DNA from: Alitta virens
Taxonomy: Eukaryota; Annelida; Polychaeta; Phyllodocida; Nereididae
Reading direction: 5' to 3'
DNA length: 64,000 nt
Assembly (NCBI GenBank): GCA_932294295.1
Contig: OW028585.1
Location: forward strand, 14,168,771 to 14,232,770
This document shows, one piece after another, positions 48,193-60,225 of this stretch (position 1 is the stretch's first letter; each line of letters starts with the position of its first letter). The position numbers and the translations under genes are program-made. The notes under the pieces were generated by a model, which was given only the letters and a program-made list of their open reading frames with translations, did no database searches and had not been told where the DNA came from.

Positions 48193-48769
48193 CTGAATAC
48201 AACAAGTATACAATGTCATTTCGCTTACCACGTACAGTCGTACACACAGGTTAATTTCATTTCAGTCTAATCGATTTAGTACGTCATGTTTTAATTCAAT
48301 TTTGTGGGCCATCAACAGGTGAATTTTCATGCTCTAACTCAAGTAGTTGCCATAGAGTAGATGTCTGGTTCTGTTTCAGTGGGCTGCTTAAAGTTGATCA
48401 ACCAATCAAACAGGCCAATCAATATACACAAAGTTAACTGCCTGACGTACTCAAGTGGTCTCCACCAATTATATCAACTGACTTGCCTACGTATTATATG
48501 TAAATAAGAGATTTAAACATAGGCTGTGCTGCAGCAAAACCCTCAGCGAAACCCACATAGCACACTTGCATCATTAAAATTGTTTAGTGTTCGTCCACAG
48601 GGAGGGCGAGCATTACATTCTCGTTTCCAGAGCTAAATTCCAACACAAATGCACTTACACACAGTAACACTCTAGTGGTGTCTTCTGATAGTCACAATGA
48701 CATGTCTCAGCTATGTTTCACAAATTTTGAAAAAAAAATAGATTTTTGGTCTTCGGAGTAAAGCCACTA

Positions 48770-49270
48770 TCACACATAGCTGAGTGACGATGCAGAGTAA
48801 TGACGATCGCTGGAAAGCAATCAATCGGCGTCACTCTTGCTCATTTGAAGACTAGAAAAAGCAAGTAAGCAAGGTCTCGCCGATCGCTCGCAGATCACTC
48901 GCCGATCACTCGCAGATCGCTCGCCGATCGCTCGCCTTCTTGACACGCCGACCACTCGGCGAGGAAATCACGTCTACACAGCAATCCATCTGACCAGGTG
49001 TACTCCCAGAGTGACCAAGTGTACTCCCAGTGTGACCAAGTGTACTCCCAGAGTGACCAAGTGTACTCTCAGAGTGCACGGCGAGTTAATTTCAGAGCAA
49101 ATTTGCTCGGCGACAATCCTAAAAATTTTAAACATGTTTAAAATTTTACGATCATTCTACGAGTATTGCCGTGTATTTACGAGCTTTTCCAGAGTGGTCG
49201 GCGTGCAGAGCCATGTATTCCCGACTGCCTAATTTATTAAGCACTCGGCATCACTCGGCATTGTCACTCG
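48770..49270. mobile_element. TTAA-family element with CGCTCGCCGATC and 20-bp repeats
   Basis: Its left end includes TCACACATAGCTGAGTGACG, matching the start of the 53278-53847 element. Two minisatellites follow (GATCGCTCGCCGATCACTCG, 48880-48950; TGACCAAGTGTACTCCCAG, 49000-49085), then the core TTTTAAACATGTTTAAAA at about 49126 and CACTCGGC units. Confidence 0.6.
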
Positions 49271-49624
49271 GCGTTTGAATTTATGGATGGATGTATCAGC
49301 TAGCTGTACTATGTATTATAATAAAAGAGTAAGAAACTTGACCTGATTCAAGACATGTACCTTATAAGGGATTTTCTCTTGAAATCTCAATGTAAACAAA
49401 TAGTTGTGTCCAAAAAAAAAAATCAACAGAAATTGACCCAAGATATTGATGAAATAATCCAGAGACATGACTGTCCTCATGATGGCTTAATTATTTTTTT
49501 CAGTGGGGTTGAACATTGAAATCTGGACAGGGGGATCAGTTACTCTGACAAAAAGGTTGTTTTTAGCATGATGTCATTGGTTTAAGCTCTTCTCTGATTG
49601 GCTGAATTCATCAAGGTTTACTGA

Positions 49625-50345
49625 AATGTATCTTATGAACTATTATAGCTACATGGTTCATACTTTCAGACTAGGGCTACCTGAACCTGAAATAAAATAC
49701 ATAGAAAAATTGGATGCCTGAAGTATTTTGGTTGGCCCATTCGAGGTAGCCTGAAGACTAGCCCTTGCTGCTAGTCTTTTTACTGTAAATGAACGTTTCT
49801 AAAAGTAAAGAAAATAGTGTGAACTTTAAAGGGCTGTATCTCAAAGAGGATTGCAGATATCAACCTGAAATGTTGGCTTTGTCCATGTGGCTAGTAGGAG
49901 AGTAACAATTTTTTTCAGAATCTTTTCAGGGGGTCACCTGGGGACCCCTGTTTGATTTGGCATGGAATGACCCATGACACTTTTTGTACGAGATGTTACA
50001 ATGTGAAAATTTTAAACAAAATCTGTGCTGATATTACAATTAAAATTGACACTATTTTCTTTACCATGTGCATTTGGAGCACTACTATAATGCCAAAAAT
50101 TGAATTTTCAGGTTCAGGTAGCCCTAGTCTGAAAGTATGAGCCATGTAGCTACAATAGTTCATAAGATACAACTCACTAAACCTTGATGAAAAGAAACGT
50201 TTCAAAAAGAAATTAGTGTGAATTATGAAGGGCTGTATCTCAAAAGATATTGCAGATATGGACCTGAAATGTTGGCTTTGTCCATGTGGCTAGTAGGAGA
50301 GTAACCATGATTTTTTTCAGAATTTTTTGAGGGGGTCACCTGGGG
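49625..50345. mobile_element. Compound inverted/direct repeat element
   Basis: 49625-49690 and 50103-50172 are inverted copies (GAACTATTATAGCTACATGG; CAGACTAGGGCTACCTGAAC). Two direct copies of about 150 bp (49795-49945 and 50205-50345; GGACCTGAAATGTTGGCTTT type) overlap this structure. Confidence 0.75.
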
Positions 50346-50349
50346 CACT

Positions 50350-53277
50350 TTCCAAAATTTGGCTAATTTGGCTTTAATTTAGATACGTTATTGACAAAAT
50401 TTCCCTCATGTAGGGTAAATAGTATCTTTTTTATGGAGGTTTGGGAAAGTTAGAATTTCCCTATTTTTCCCTTATTTTGAAAATTCTCTGGGTTTTACGG
50501 CCATGGAAATGAAACATATTTTTACCAATTTTTTTCAAATTTTGTGTAAAACACAGCCGAGATATGTCAATGTGACTATCAAATTGCATTACTAGGCCAT
50601 ATAGATTATTGAGGTGGGAAATTTTGGTTTGGTAAGTGCATTATTGTTAAGAGTTCTGCTCCGAAAACGCTAGTGTCACGTACCCACCACCCACTAGTCG
50701 GACGGACATGATGACAACAATAACCCTTTCCGAACTTTGTTCACTGAGGGTTAATAAATGTAAGTAATATTTATAACCTGAGGGGGTTAACTAACATTTT
50801 AGTTAGAAATATCCCGACACCAAAAGCTTATATTCCACTGGACAAATTTACGAATTTGTTTGATAATTTGACTCATTTAGCTGCCCTTATTATGCAAGTA
50901 GGAACCAGTTTCACTCATGAGAGAGTTAAATAACATTTTGTTGGTCAATACCTGCTCAGAACAATAGGAAAACTATCTAGGTGGAGTATAACTTTTTTTA
51001 TGTGGAGGCCTGTGTGACTCAGTAAAATGGCAACTACAATTAGGTGGTCACACAATGCAAAAATTAAAAGGTCTCTGATGCAATTATGGCAATGTTCCTT
51101 CTTGTATGAGCAATAACTACAATATTTCATTTCTATTGTAATATTGAAAATGTCTCTCTTCTCGTTGTTACATCTAAGGAATGAGCACAATAACTTGGGC
51201 TAGATTTACAGTTTGAGAGGCAGCAACACTTTATCACATTGTGAGCTCCATCTTCCATCTTGCCATCATACTAAAAGTTATTCCGACTACCGATAAAATT
51301 GTTGACCTTTTAAAATACCCAAAAAATGTAGCTAGGATAAGCTGAATATACATAATTCTTCACCCATTAAGATATGTTTATGATTTGAGCACAAGTCTTT
51401 GGGCCTGTGGTTCTATAGAGGCTTGAACTTATAACATGTGACTTGATATTTGTGGTGTTCCTAGACCTGATCATCTGATGGGCTCATAATTAACTCATTG
51501 TAAAGGTTTCTTTGATTTCAATGCTGTGAGGTTGGAATTTGCTTGCACTTAATGCCATTTTACCTTGTTTCTTGTATTAGCATTATTTATTTTAAATCTT
51601 TTTTTTTTAATGAATTAGCTGTTCATTTCTGTAATATTCTCCTTCCCTAAAGTGGTATGCATCTTCCCATTTTAACTTGTTTCTTGTATTAGCATAATTA
51701 TTTTGATTTTTTTTTTCTATTTAATGAATTTATGTTTTCATTCCTGTAATATTCTCCCTAAAGTGGTATGCATCTTGCTTTTGGGAGGAGAAATTTCTAT
51801 CAATAAAACAATCTTTGTGACCCTGCCCCTCCCCCCTGAAAATCTGGTTATGTAAACCTGTGACTTTGTAACAACAGACCATGATAGTTACCTCAGAAGA
51901 AGAAGACAGTTGTTTCAACCAATAGCACTCACTACCAAATTAAATTTTGAAATTCAGATGAAAACTGAAGGAGCCGGTAATAAAATGTATTGCGAAGTGA
52001 CAACGCTAATTACGTTCATGACGTTCTTCTGTGCCTCGTTTTCGTATTCTGTAGTATTTGCCAGGCAATATAGCTGACCATGATATTTTTCAGTGATGTT
52101 TGATATTATAAAATCAAATTGTGATAGTTTATTTGCCGTAAGCACAATTGGATGCAGCAACAGTTATGATTTCTTATACAATATTTTTGTAGAATAAAAA
52201 TATATTACAATGCATGCAAGAGCCCTCAGCGTCAATACAAAATGTATGCTTTTTGTACAGATCTAAATCTATAGACCACCTGAAACTAACCTATATTACT
52301 AATAACCAATTTTGCATAATCCAAGGCAGGAGCGGATGATTATTTTTGTTTATGTAAATTGTAAGTTTATGGTCAAAATAAATACTTTCTGTCTGTCTGT
52401 CTGTCTCAACAGTCTGGGCAAATATGACAAATAGACGGAGCAGTTGTTTAAAAACATAAATGTGCCATGCTACTGATCACTCTAGCCTTCAGGGAATTTA
52501 AAATGCCTGAAATATGACGGGGTCACTTTACTGGAAATACGACCACCATTTCCAATACTAGAATTATTTTTCTTTTTTTAGCAGACTTCACATTTCTTTG
52601 GAACTGTCCGTTATTTAGTTGATAATGATTCTAGAAAAAAAAGTATATTTGTTCTGCCACTATCAAACTGTGGTGCCACTAGCAGGCTGTATTATGGGCT
52701 ATGTGCTCGATTCTAGGACAGAGAGCCCCGCTGTATAGTTTGGGGCAGGGAAATTACGATGTAGTAAAAATTGGTGACGATAGAAGACAGACAAGAAAAA
52801 TTAGGAAAAGGATTCCGTCACCGCCGTGATAATATGTCTAACAATGCAGATAGCACAAAATGAGTGCTTGGCAATGCTCACAGAAGTCCAAAAGTCCTGC
52901 ACATGCAGACGGGCTATACACCGGTTGTAGCATGTACTGCTACAAGAGTAATGATTCGGGTATTGATAATCATTGATAAGCGTTATGTAATATTAATGAT
53001 ATACTAAATTATGCAGATTGGAGATCATGGGCAAACAAGACGCCTGCTGTCCAGATAATCAAGTGTATTTCCAATGGCGTATACTAAGAGGATAGTCTTG
53101 AGTTTACTCCAATTCCATATTAAGATTTGCTCTTTTTATTGCTTTGTCTATTTTCAATATATAGACTTTTTAATAGGTATCTTGATATGTATTGTATTGG
53201 ATTTACCTTAACGTGATACATGCCGTATCGTTTTAAAGATAAAGGTATACAGCACCAATGCAGGGCATGAATGCCAG
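50350..53277. other. Gene 4 intron or intergenic, no exon accepted
   Basis: AT-rich DNA with a duplicated block at about 51580-51680 and 51680-51780 (AAAGTGGTATGCATCTT) and a CTGT microsatellite near 52390. The 53-nt exon expected before 48192 was sought here and not found. Confidence 0.5.
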
Positions 53278-53847
53278 TTAAGGGCCCTTCACACATAGCT
53301 GGATCAGACGCCGGATTCCGGCAAACTCCGGTAATAGCGTGTAGACCTCGTGTTTATTTCCGGCATTGTCCGTCATTGTCCGGGGCGATCTGAGACCACC
53401 TTCGAACTCCGGGTAAAAAAATTAAACATGTTCAATTTTTCATGCCGGAGGTCCCGGAGTAATTTAATCTGTGTTGATCCGTGTTGATCTGTGTCGACTC
53501 CCAGTAGACTCCGCAGATCTTCGGGAATCTCCGTATTGACTCCGGCATACTTCGTGGTATCTCCGGCTATGTACAAGGACCAACACGGTTCCACACAAAT
53601 AAACATGGTGTAAAGACCGGTTATATACTTGAAGGCACCGTGTAAATTCCGGTTCACTCTGCACTCTTCCGGGACAGTCTTGTCACCTCCTTGTTGACAC
53701 CGTATTGCCATCATGTACAAATCGCCAAACATTTCTTTTTTGTTGAATTTAACAGCTCTTTGATCCCGGAACCCCCCAGAGTGAAAGAAATTTTACTTCG
53801 GGACACTCCGGCATCTGATCCAGCTATGTGTGAAGAGCCCTTTAAGC
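53278..53847. mobile_element. TTAA-flanked MITE with CTCCGG-rich interior
   Basis: Left CCTTCACACATAGCTGGATC and right GATCCAGCTATGTGTGAAG are inverted, and TTAA is present at both borders. The interior holds GTGTTGATCC-type and CTCCGG repeats and the core AATTAAACATGTTCAATTTT near 53420. TTAA targets are typical of piggyBac-type elements, but no transposase is present. Confidence 0.8.
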
Positions 53848-53985
53848 CCAAAGCAACACAGAGCTAGAATAAATATTATGTAATATGTACATGCATCTCG
53901 CTGAAGGTTAAAATAAATGTTTACTTTTTTCAGTCATCTTTTTTTAAACAAAGTAGTATAGAGCAAAAAATCAACATGAACAAAC

Positions 53986-54151
53986 CAATTGAACACAACA
54001 TCCAGTTAACATCCATCGATATTTGAGCAGGAATGGGAATGAAGTCCTGTAAAGTGCAAGTCCCATCATTTCTTCTAAAATCCGCTGAATAACACCAAGC
54101 CCTTTGGGAACATACATCCAAACAACCATCAATAGTGAGGCCATATATTTC
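53986..54151 (-). CDS. Gene 4 PAN/apple exon, first
   Basis: A 166-nt minus exon after CTTACTTTCAG, phase 0 in and 1 out, reading CLDVCSQRAWCYSADF, then TCTLQDFIPIP, ending MLCSIG. The donor is GTTTGT, a weak site, so the 3' border is less sure. The 53-nt exon at 55152-55204 precedes it in phase. A two-monomer MITE (54166-54489) begins only 14 bp upstream of the exon, so its end sequence forms part of the 3' splice region. Longer ORF readings running past 53986 go into intron. Confidence 0.8.
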
Positions 54152-54165
54152 CTGAAAGTAAGATA

Positions 54166-54489
54166 CAGTTGCACCAAAAATTGTTCAAAATTTCATGCAA
54201 TTTGATCTGTAGTTGAAGTGATTTAGCTTTAGGGTTGCATTGAATTCTATGGTTTCATTCTCATGATTGCAATACATTTGCCAATGTAGTTTACAAGTTA
54301 TGGAAGGTTTCTGTAGTAGAAGTGATTTAGCTTGAGGTGGCATTGGATTCTATGGTATCATTCTCATGTATATGTCAACAGCTGTCAATGGCTGCGATTG
54401 CAATGCATTTGCTGATGTCGATCTCAAGTTATGGAATGTTATTTATGAGTTAAAGGTCAGAAGTGTCGGAATAATTGTTGGTCTGACTG
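54166..54489 (+). mobile_element. MITE, two monomers, at a splice acceptor
   Basis: Left TACAGTTGCACCAAAAATTG; right AATTGTTGGTCTGACTG. It contains two 131-bp-type monomers, the first shortened. It abuts the acceptor of the gene 4 PAN exon. Confidence 0.82.
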
Positions 54490-55151
54490 TGGAGAAGACA
54501 TATCAACTAAGATTTTACAATTTCACTGTGTCTGGAATGAATTTCCTGCCATAGATGTACAGACCAACATGCTAGCCAGCCATAGCCATACTGACCATCG
54601 CCATATCCTTTTCATTAGCAATTTAGTAGTTAAGTATATAACTGACTAACTCTTTAGATGAAGCAACATATAAAACATACACAGTCAAAATGTCTACAAA
54701 GTTAACCCAAATATCTAAAATGCAATCTCCAACATTAACGTACTAGACAAGCCTAAAATTTTTTTTTCCTTTTCATGATCTAAATGTGAGAGCTAGGGAA
54801 CGGCGATTATGGGAAAAAGTGCAGTATAGCGGACCCATATTAATGACCATATTTAGCGTGCCTCATTGCCGTGCTTATGACGTCAAATCCTAGACGTCAC
54901 AACCTAACAACGGCGGTTTTCTTGTTCATGGTAAGAGCGCAGTTTTTCTCTTTTTCTTGAGGGCTGCCGCCTCCAAACCCCCACTAACCTACAAAAATTG
55001 GCTCAAGTCATATATTATTGTGATAGAACTTCAGAACTGGCTCATAATAATGATATATTTTATATTTCATGGACGCCAAATATGGGCATAAATTTGAGTC
55101 GGCTATACTGCACTAAACCCTGATTATGTGCTGATTTGTAAACAGTGATAC

Positions 55152-55204
55152 CTCACGATCTCTGCCATAGACAACTCTTTGTGGCAAACAAATGTAATGT
55201 CCAG
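55152..55204 (-). CDS. Gene 4 PAN module, 53-nt exon
   Basis: Acceptor TTTTTCTTCCAG, donor GTATCA, 53 nt, phase 1 in and 0 out, reading GHYICLPQRVVYGRDRE. It shares G-x-Y-x-C and GRDRE with the gene 3 exon at 25055-25107. It begins the visible part of gene 4; the start codon and signal peptide must lie further upstream and were not recognised. Confidence 0.82.
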
Positions 55205-55362
55205 CTGGAAGAAAAAGAAGATACATTGAAAAAAATGTTTATTTGTATATATATTTCAAGATTGCATTTGGGTAATAAGTTGTTATTGGACCGTCTTAAG
55301 CCCAGTTCACACTGTCATGATGTTGACGACAGTTACTACAATTTACCATGTCATAATACAAA

Positions 55363-55545
55363 CACACCATGAGTTATTCAGACTTTAAATTTTCATGCAA
55401 CTTTAAACTGTAGTAGAAGTGATGGTATTATTCTCATACATGTGTCAACAGCTGTCAGTGGCTGTGATTGCAATGCATTTGCCAATGTAGTTTATGGAAG
55501 GTTATTTATAAGTCAAAAGTGTCTTAATAACTTTTGGTGTGACTT
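55363..55545 (+). mobile_element. MITE, one partial monomer
   Basis: Left end decayed (CACACCATGAGTTATTCAG), right AACTTTTGGTGTGACTTT. The monomer lacks its GATTTAGCT to GGATTCTA part. Confidence 0.72.
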
Positions 55546-55599
55546 TATAATTTAGAAATTAAATTTTCACCCAAATGTGTACATAAACTACGAAGCTTT

Positions 55600-56070
55600 T
55601 AAAGGGACATTTTTTCGTTCACTCGCACAATTTTTCGTTCCCTCGCAAATTTTTTTGTTCACTCGCAAACTTTTTTGTTGCCTCGCAAATTTTTTCGTTC
55701 ATTTGCAAATACGGCTACACCCAAAACGTCAACAACCAAAACGTCCACACCAATATTTGGGTACATTACCAAAACCTCAACAAGCCATGTCTAAAACGGC
55801 TACAGCCATAAATGTAAAAAAAATATATAAATAAAAAATTATATATATATATATAAATTTTGATCTGTAGCCGATGTAATTTGTCTGTTGTCGTTTTGGT
55901 TAAGTGCTGAAAAAGCATGTTGACATTTTGGTTAAGGGTTAATAAACCTTGTAGCCGTTTTGGTCACCTGCCATTTTAGCGTTTCTGGTTGTCTTGGGAA
56001 TGCCATACAATTTTGTAGCCGTTTTTGGCTGTAGCCGTTTTCGTGTGTGGCCGTTTTGTCTGCACCTCAC
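55600..56070. repeat. Inverted low-complexity element, AAAACGNC motif
   Basis: TTTTTCGTTCACTCGCAAA units (55600-55710), then AAAACGGCTACAGCC at about 55793 paired with GGCTGTAGCCGTTTTCG at about 56027. Related CGTGCGAACG units continue to 56240. No gene. Confidence 0.6.
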
Positions 56071-56419
56071 TGTGACCTTTCCCTTGGGCTGTCGATATTA
56101 AGTGTGTACTTCACTGCGAACACCAATTTTTTTTTCGTGCGAATGCAATTTTTTTTTCGTGCGAACGTTATTGTTTCTGTGCAAACGGAAATAAATTTCT
56201 GTGCGAACGTAAATATTTTCGTGCGAATGCAAAAAAATGTTTGTTTCGTCTCGTTCCATAGTGAAATATACTGGCAGGTTTCCATGTTGCAGATAAAAAC
56301 AGAATTTAAGTTCTTGCAGTGAGCATATGTGGTGAGCTTTCAATGTATTAAGTAGCGTGAATAAAGCATCTGTGTGAGCATTATATCGACTACCTGTGAT
56401 GATACGAACTGCCTTTTTT

Positions 56420-57420
56420 GCAACTAAAGTAAACGATTACATAATATAGCATAATTTATATGAGGTAGTATCAAAGAATTATATAATGTTAATAATATGG
56501 CAGTTGTTAATGAATTTTTGAGTTTGTTCATGATGCCAATAACTTGGCTTATCTTTTTTGACATTTTCTTTAAATGGGATGTCCATGAGAGATGTTTATC
56601 GATTTTTAAGCCTAGAAAAATTAAATTCATCAAGAATGTTAATTTTAATTCCTGATATTTTAAGTTTTGGGTAACATATTCTTCTTTGCCACATATGGAA
56701 AAACATGCATCTAGTTTTAGTAATATTATAACAATAACGCTATTTCAGAGGGCGCTATGCTGTTTGAGTGGCCCGAGGGCTGCTGGACATCAAGCGAGGA
56801 CACTCAAACAGCATAGTGCACGAAATTACAATATTGTTATTATTATTATTATCACTTTCTGAGCTTTGTGACAGAGTGAGCCACCTGGTGACGTCATCAG
56901 CCATGCGGGCAGTTATTCAATATCGGTCTGCTGCCAACTTTGATATGCTCTACAGCCGCGCTCAAAATTTAGCTATTCACCAGGTAACAGCATTGCGAAG
57001 TGATAATAATTAGCGATAATTTGTTTACCTCAAGCCATATAAGAATTCTTTCTAGTTCTGAATTTCTATTAACTTCATAAGAGTTATTTTGGTCTGTAAA
57101 GGCATTAATTGTAGCAGTTAAAGTTGTGTCATCAACATATATGATAGTATTGAATAGATTGCTAGAATTTATGATGTCATTCATATAGATGAGAAACAAC
57201 AAAAGGCCTAAAATTGAGCCTTGGAGGACTCCAGCAGTTAATAAACTGTATTAATTGTTTTCTATTTGCCAGATATGTCTCTATTATAATTTATCAAGTA
57301 GAATAGTGTGTCAAACGCTTTAGAAAGGGCAAGGAAATCAGTCGAAAGGAATTTTGTTTCTGTCCAAATAGTTAATTATTCTATCACAAAGCTGGAGGGC
57401 TGCAACTTCTATGGAACTCG
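56420..57420 (-). mobile_element. LINE reverse-transcriptase fragment, interrupted
   Basis: On the minus strand from 57420: ALSKAFDTLFY (about 57300-57340), GVLQGSILGLLLFLIYMND (about 57165-57235), YVDDT catalytic box (about 57130), WLEVNKLSL at about 57010, then after an insertion FLGLKIDKHLSWTSHLKK and LYNSLILPHINYA to about 56430. Motif order and the Y-V-D-D box identify a CR1/jockey-group polymerase. Stops and frameshifts break it. A tail at 57420-57460 carries an AATCTGAATCTG-like repeat, perhaps from another element. Confidence 0.85.
56716..57008. mobile_element. Palindromic insertion within the LINE
   Basis: GCGCTATGCTGTTTGAGTG near 56751 pairs with CACTCAAACAGCATAGTGC near 56800, followed by (TTA)n and other DNA. 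It separates the WLEVNKLSL and FLGLKID parts of the RT; bounds approximate. Confidence 0.65.
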
Positions 57421-57459
57421 CGGTATTAGATTCAGATTCAGATTCTCTTTATTTTGCCA

Positions 57460-59680
57460 AACAAAAAAATGTTTACAATTTATTTTCATAATTTCATTTA
57501 GAATCATTTATTTTGCAAGGAGACCTCACAAAGATAAATATATTTTATCGCTAGCGTGAGGCCACCTGGAGAGATCTATTAATATTACATAGTGAACATT
57601 AAATCAAATACAATATGGAAATTACTCTCATCAGTAGTAGTCTCATCAACGTTAATCATCTCAAGTTAAAGAATATATTGTTGAAAAGTATTATGAAGAA
57701 GCAGTAGGATGAACATTTATACATATATTACAACAAAGCACTCTATGCAATTGTAATCAATTATACTTACCTAGAAAATAACAGGAGGCAGGAAGGAACA
57801 GTAAGAGTATATGAAGAAATTGTAAATTTTCCATATCTGGTGTAGTTTAAATTAGATGATGTCCTAGAAGATAACAAGAAAAGCACTCTTTAAAAAAGAG
57901 ACCTGTATCAGAATTGGTTAACGTAGTCTAGACATGCAAAAATAAATAAAAATGAATTGAACTATTTGGACAGACTAAAGGGCATTAGTTGCCGGTAACA
58001 GACACTGACAAGGTTTCATGTCAAAATATTACAATCAATTAGTATAGTATTGCCGAATGTGCTATGAAATGTTTTTTTTTTTCCATAGATCCTCGCTATT
58101 CTTGCCTAGCTACCCACAACTGTCTGCAAATCGGCCACTATAGTATTAGTAATTATAAAAAGAGACCTTTGCTTGTTAGTCATACTATGAAAATTTGTTT
58201 TTAATTACATATATATATATATATATTTCCAACTTTCCTGCTGTTAAGTTGCATAGAATAAATGCTTTTAGTATTCTGTAATTTGCAGCAAAACAAAAGT
58301 GTCTTTCAAAAATGTGACATGTTTTGCAAATCTAATAGAATAATTCGGATCCAAATTTCAAAAAAATTTAATCATGTTTCATTTTTCCACATTAACATAC
58401 ATAATAGACCGGTTTAGTGGGTGTAGCATTTTTTAATTGCATATCTGCTGTTCAGAATAGTTTGAGAAAAAATTTCGTTTCAACATTGGCCTATTTGTAA
58501 TTACTTGAAATTAATTCCGGTGTACAGTTTCAAATGCAATCAACTATTAGAAACATAAAGAGCAATTGACAAATCCAATTTGTGTAATAACACTGTTTTA
58601 CTTAAGAAAGAGTGAGAACAGTTAGTGTCAGTTAGTGGCCAGTTTCATTCATTTTATAGGTCGGAGTGTGGGTGTGTCACTCAACTGGCCAATCATAGCC
58701 AGTTGCCTGCAGTGGAGTGACCACTGCCACACTGACATATAACAGCAGCATCACAAGCACAAATTCATGATGGATTTTTGTTAACCGCCAAAGCACCATA
58801 ATTACCATTCAAATCACACTTGTTCTCATAGGAATGAAATAATGTAAGTAGATATTAAGCTTTTGTTGAGTTGCTAGGCATTTTACATGATGGGCCTCCA
58901 ACAGATATTTGTTGAAAACCTTCACAAGCTTTCATCCCTAAAAAAAAACCTAAATGAATCATGCCAATTTCTGGGAAATCAGACTAACATGGATGAGTCC
59001 ATTGATGTTTGACGGGGGAAAGGTAAAGATTTAATTAATACCTTAGTAAAATAAAACCAGGCACTTTTGACATATGGTCCTCAATTCAAGGTTGCTTTAT
59101 TTTATTCAAGGAAGACAAATGTGCCATAGTTAGGTTATTTAAGCCATTTTCAAGGATGTGAAGATCAGTGATCTGGCCACAGCTTAAATGTACACAAACA
59201 TCAGTGATGTCACTGGCAATTTTCAAAAGGCTCAAAAGATTATTTGTAAAATTAATCTTAGTAAGTATCTATATCTCTATGAGTCCTGCTAATTATAGGA
59301 TGTGTTATGGATTGAGATTCTGATACAAAAAATCAACCTGTCTGATGCTTGAAGGTTATTCACCCAGAGATTGTTAAGAAACGGGAAACATTGTTAACAA
59401 TTAATGCCACAGTGCAACACCCATAACATACTGAAAAATTAATTTGGTGGTTATTACTCACTGAGATGTAAATCTTGTAAATGTCAAATTGTGAAATATC
59501 AATTTCACTCAGGTCTCAATTTCACTCCGGTTTCCAGAGACGTGAACTTTAAAGGGGCAGTGCCGGGTTCACATAGGGGCCCATGTCCCCAGGCTTAAAT
59601 ATCCAAGGAGGCCCTTTCTCATGCTAAAAAAAGAGGATAACATATTAAAGTTTGATGATTACTTTAAAAAAATGTAATTT
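57460..59680. other. No gene recognised
   Basis: AT-rich DNA with an (AT)n tract near 58208 and a short inverted repeat around 58625-58740 (TGTCAGTTAGTGGCCAG; CCACACTGACA). No exon-like splice-bounded frame was accepted. Confidence 0.45.
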
Positions 59681-59687
59681 TCATGCT

Positions 59688-59928
59688 GGACTATGGTTAC
59701 CAATTACAGTTAGGTTCATAACATATGGTCTAGAACATTTACCGATGTTTATATTTTTTCAGTGGGTGGTAGGTGTAAGCCGACGATAAGCTAGATGTAG
59801 ACAGAAGCGGCTGGCTTTAGCCAGTTATAGCTGCAGCCAGGAATAGGTCACTACAGTCGTCTAGAGTAGATCTATGTTATGAAACTAACTGTAATTGATA
59901 ACCATAGTCCAGCATGAGTGAAATTAGT
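59688..59928. mobile_element. Hairpin MITE with about 50-bp arms
   Basis: CATGCTGGACTATGGTTACC at about 59682 pairs with its reverse complement at about 59900-59917, extending through ATTACAGTTAG and TTCATAACATA. Confidence 0.82.
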
Positions 59929-59979
59929 ATTTCACAATATAGACTGACATTTTGACTTTCCCTAGATCACAGTTAATTT

Positions 59980-60044
59980 CATGACAGGAAGGTTATTTTT
60001 TTTGTCAAAAGTCAAAAGTGACTGAATAACTCTAGGTGTGACTG
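59980..60044 (+). mobile_element. MITE right-end remnant
   Basis: CAAAAGTGACTGAATAACTC and GGTGTGACTGTA match only the 3' end of the 131-bp-monomer MITE. Confidence 0.7.
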
Positions 60045-60153
60045 TACATATACAGCCTGCAATAAAACAAAATGAAATGATGCATACTTGTAATGGACCA
60101 TATAAACAATAACTAAATGTATAATATAATATTTGTACAATAAACAGACTTAC

Positions 60154-60225
60154 CCAAGTTGGGCTGAATATATTTACAAATGTAAAGTTACTCTGACCAG
60201 TCAAACACAAGATCAGGTGTACTCT
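60154..60225 (-). CDS. Candidate 72-nt exon, unknown
   Basis: A good acceptor (AGCTCTTGCAG) and donor (GTAAGT) bound a frame that is open only in phase 0 and reads LCLTGQSNFTFVNIFSPTW. It lies upstream of gene 4 on the same strand, but its 0-0 phase does not match the PAN module. No domain is recognised. Confidence 0.25.

Noticed and set aside
51954..52160. Ig-like minus frame with YHGQLYCLANT
   Set aside because: It resembles the end of an Ig domain, but there is no usable acceptor: the frame hits TAA just upstream and the only nearby AG gives stopped frames. It may be a relic; not enough to annotate.
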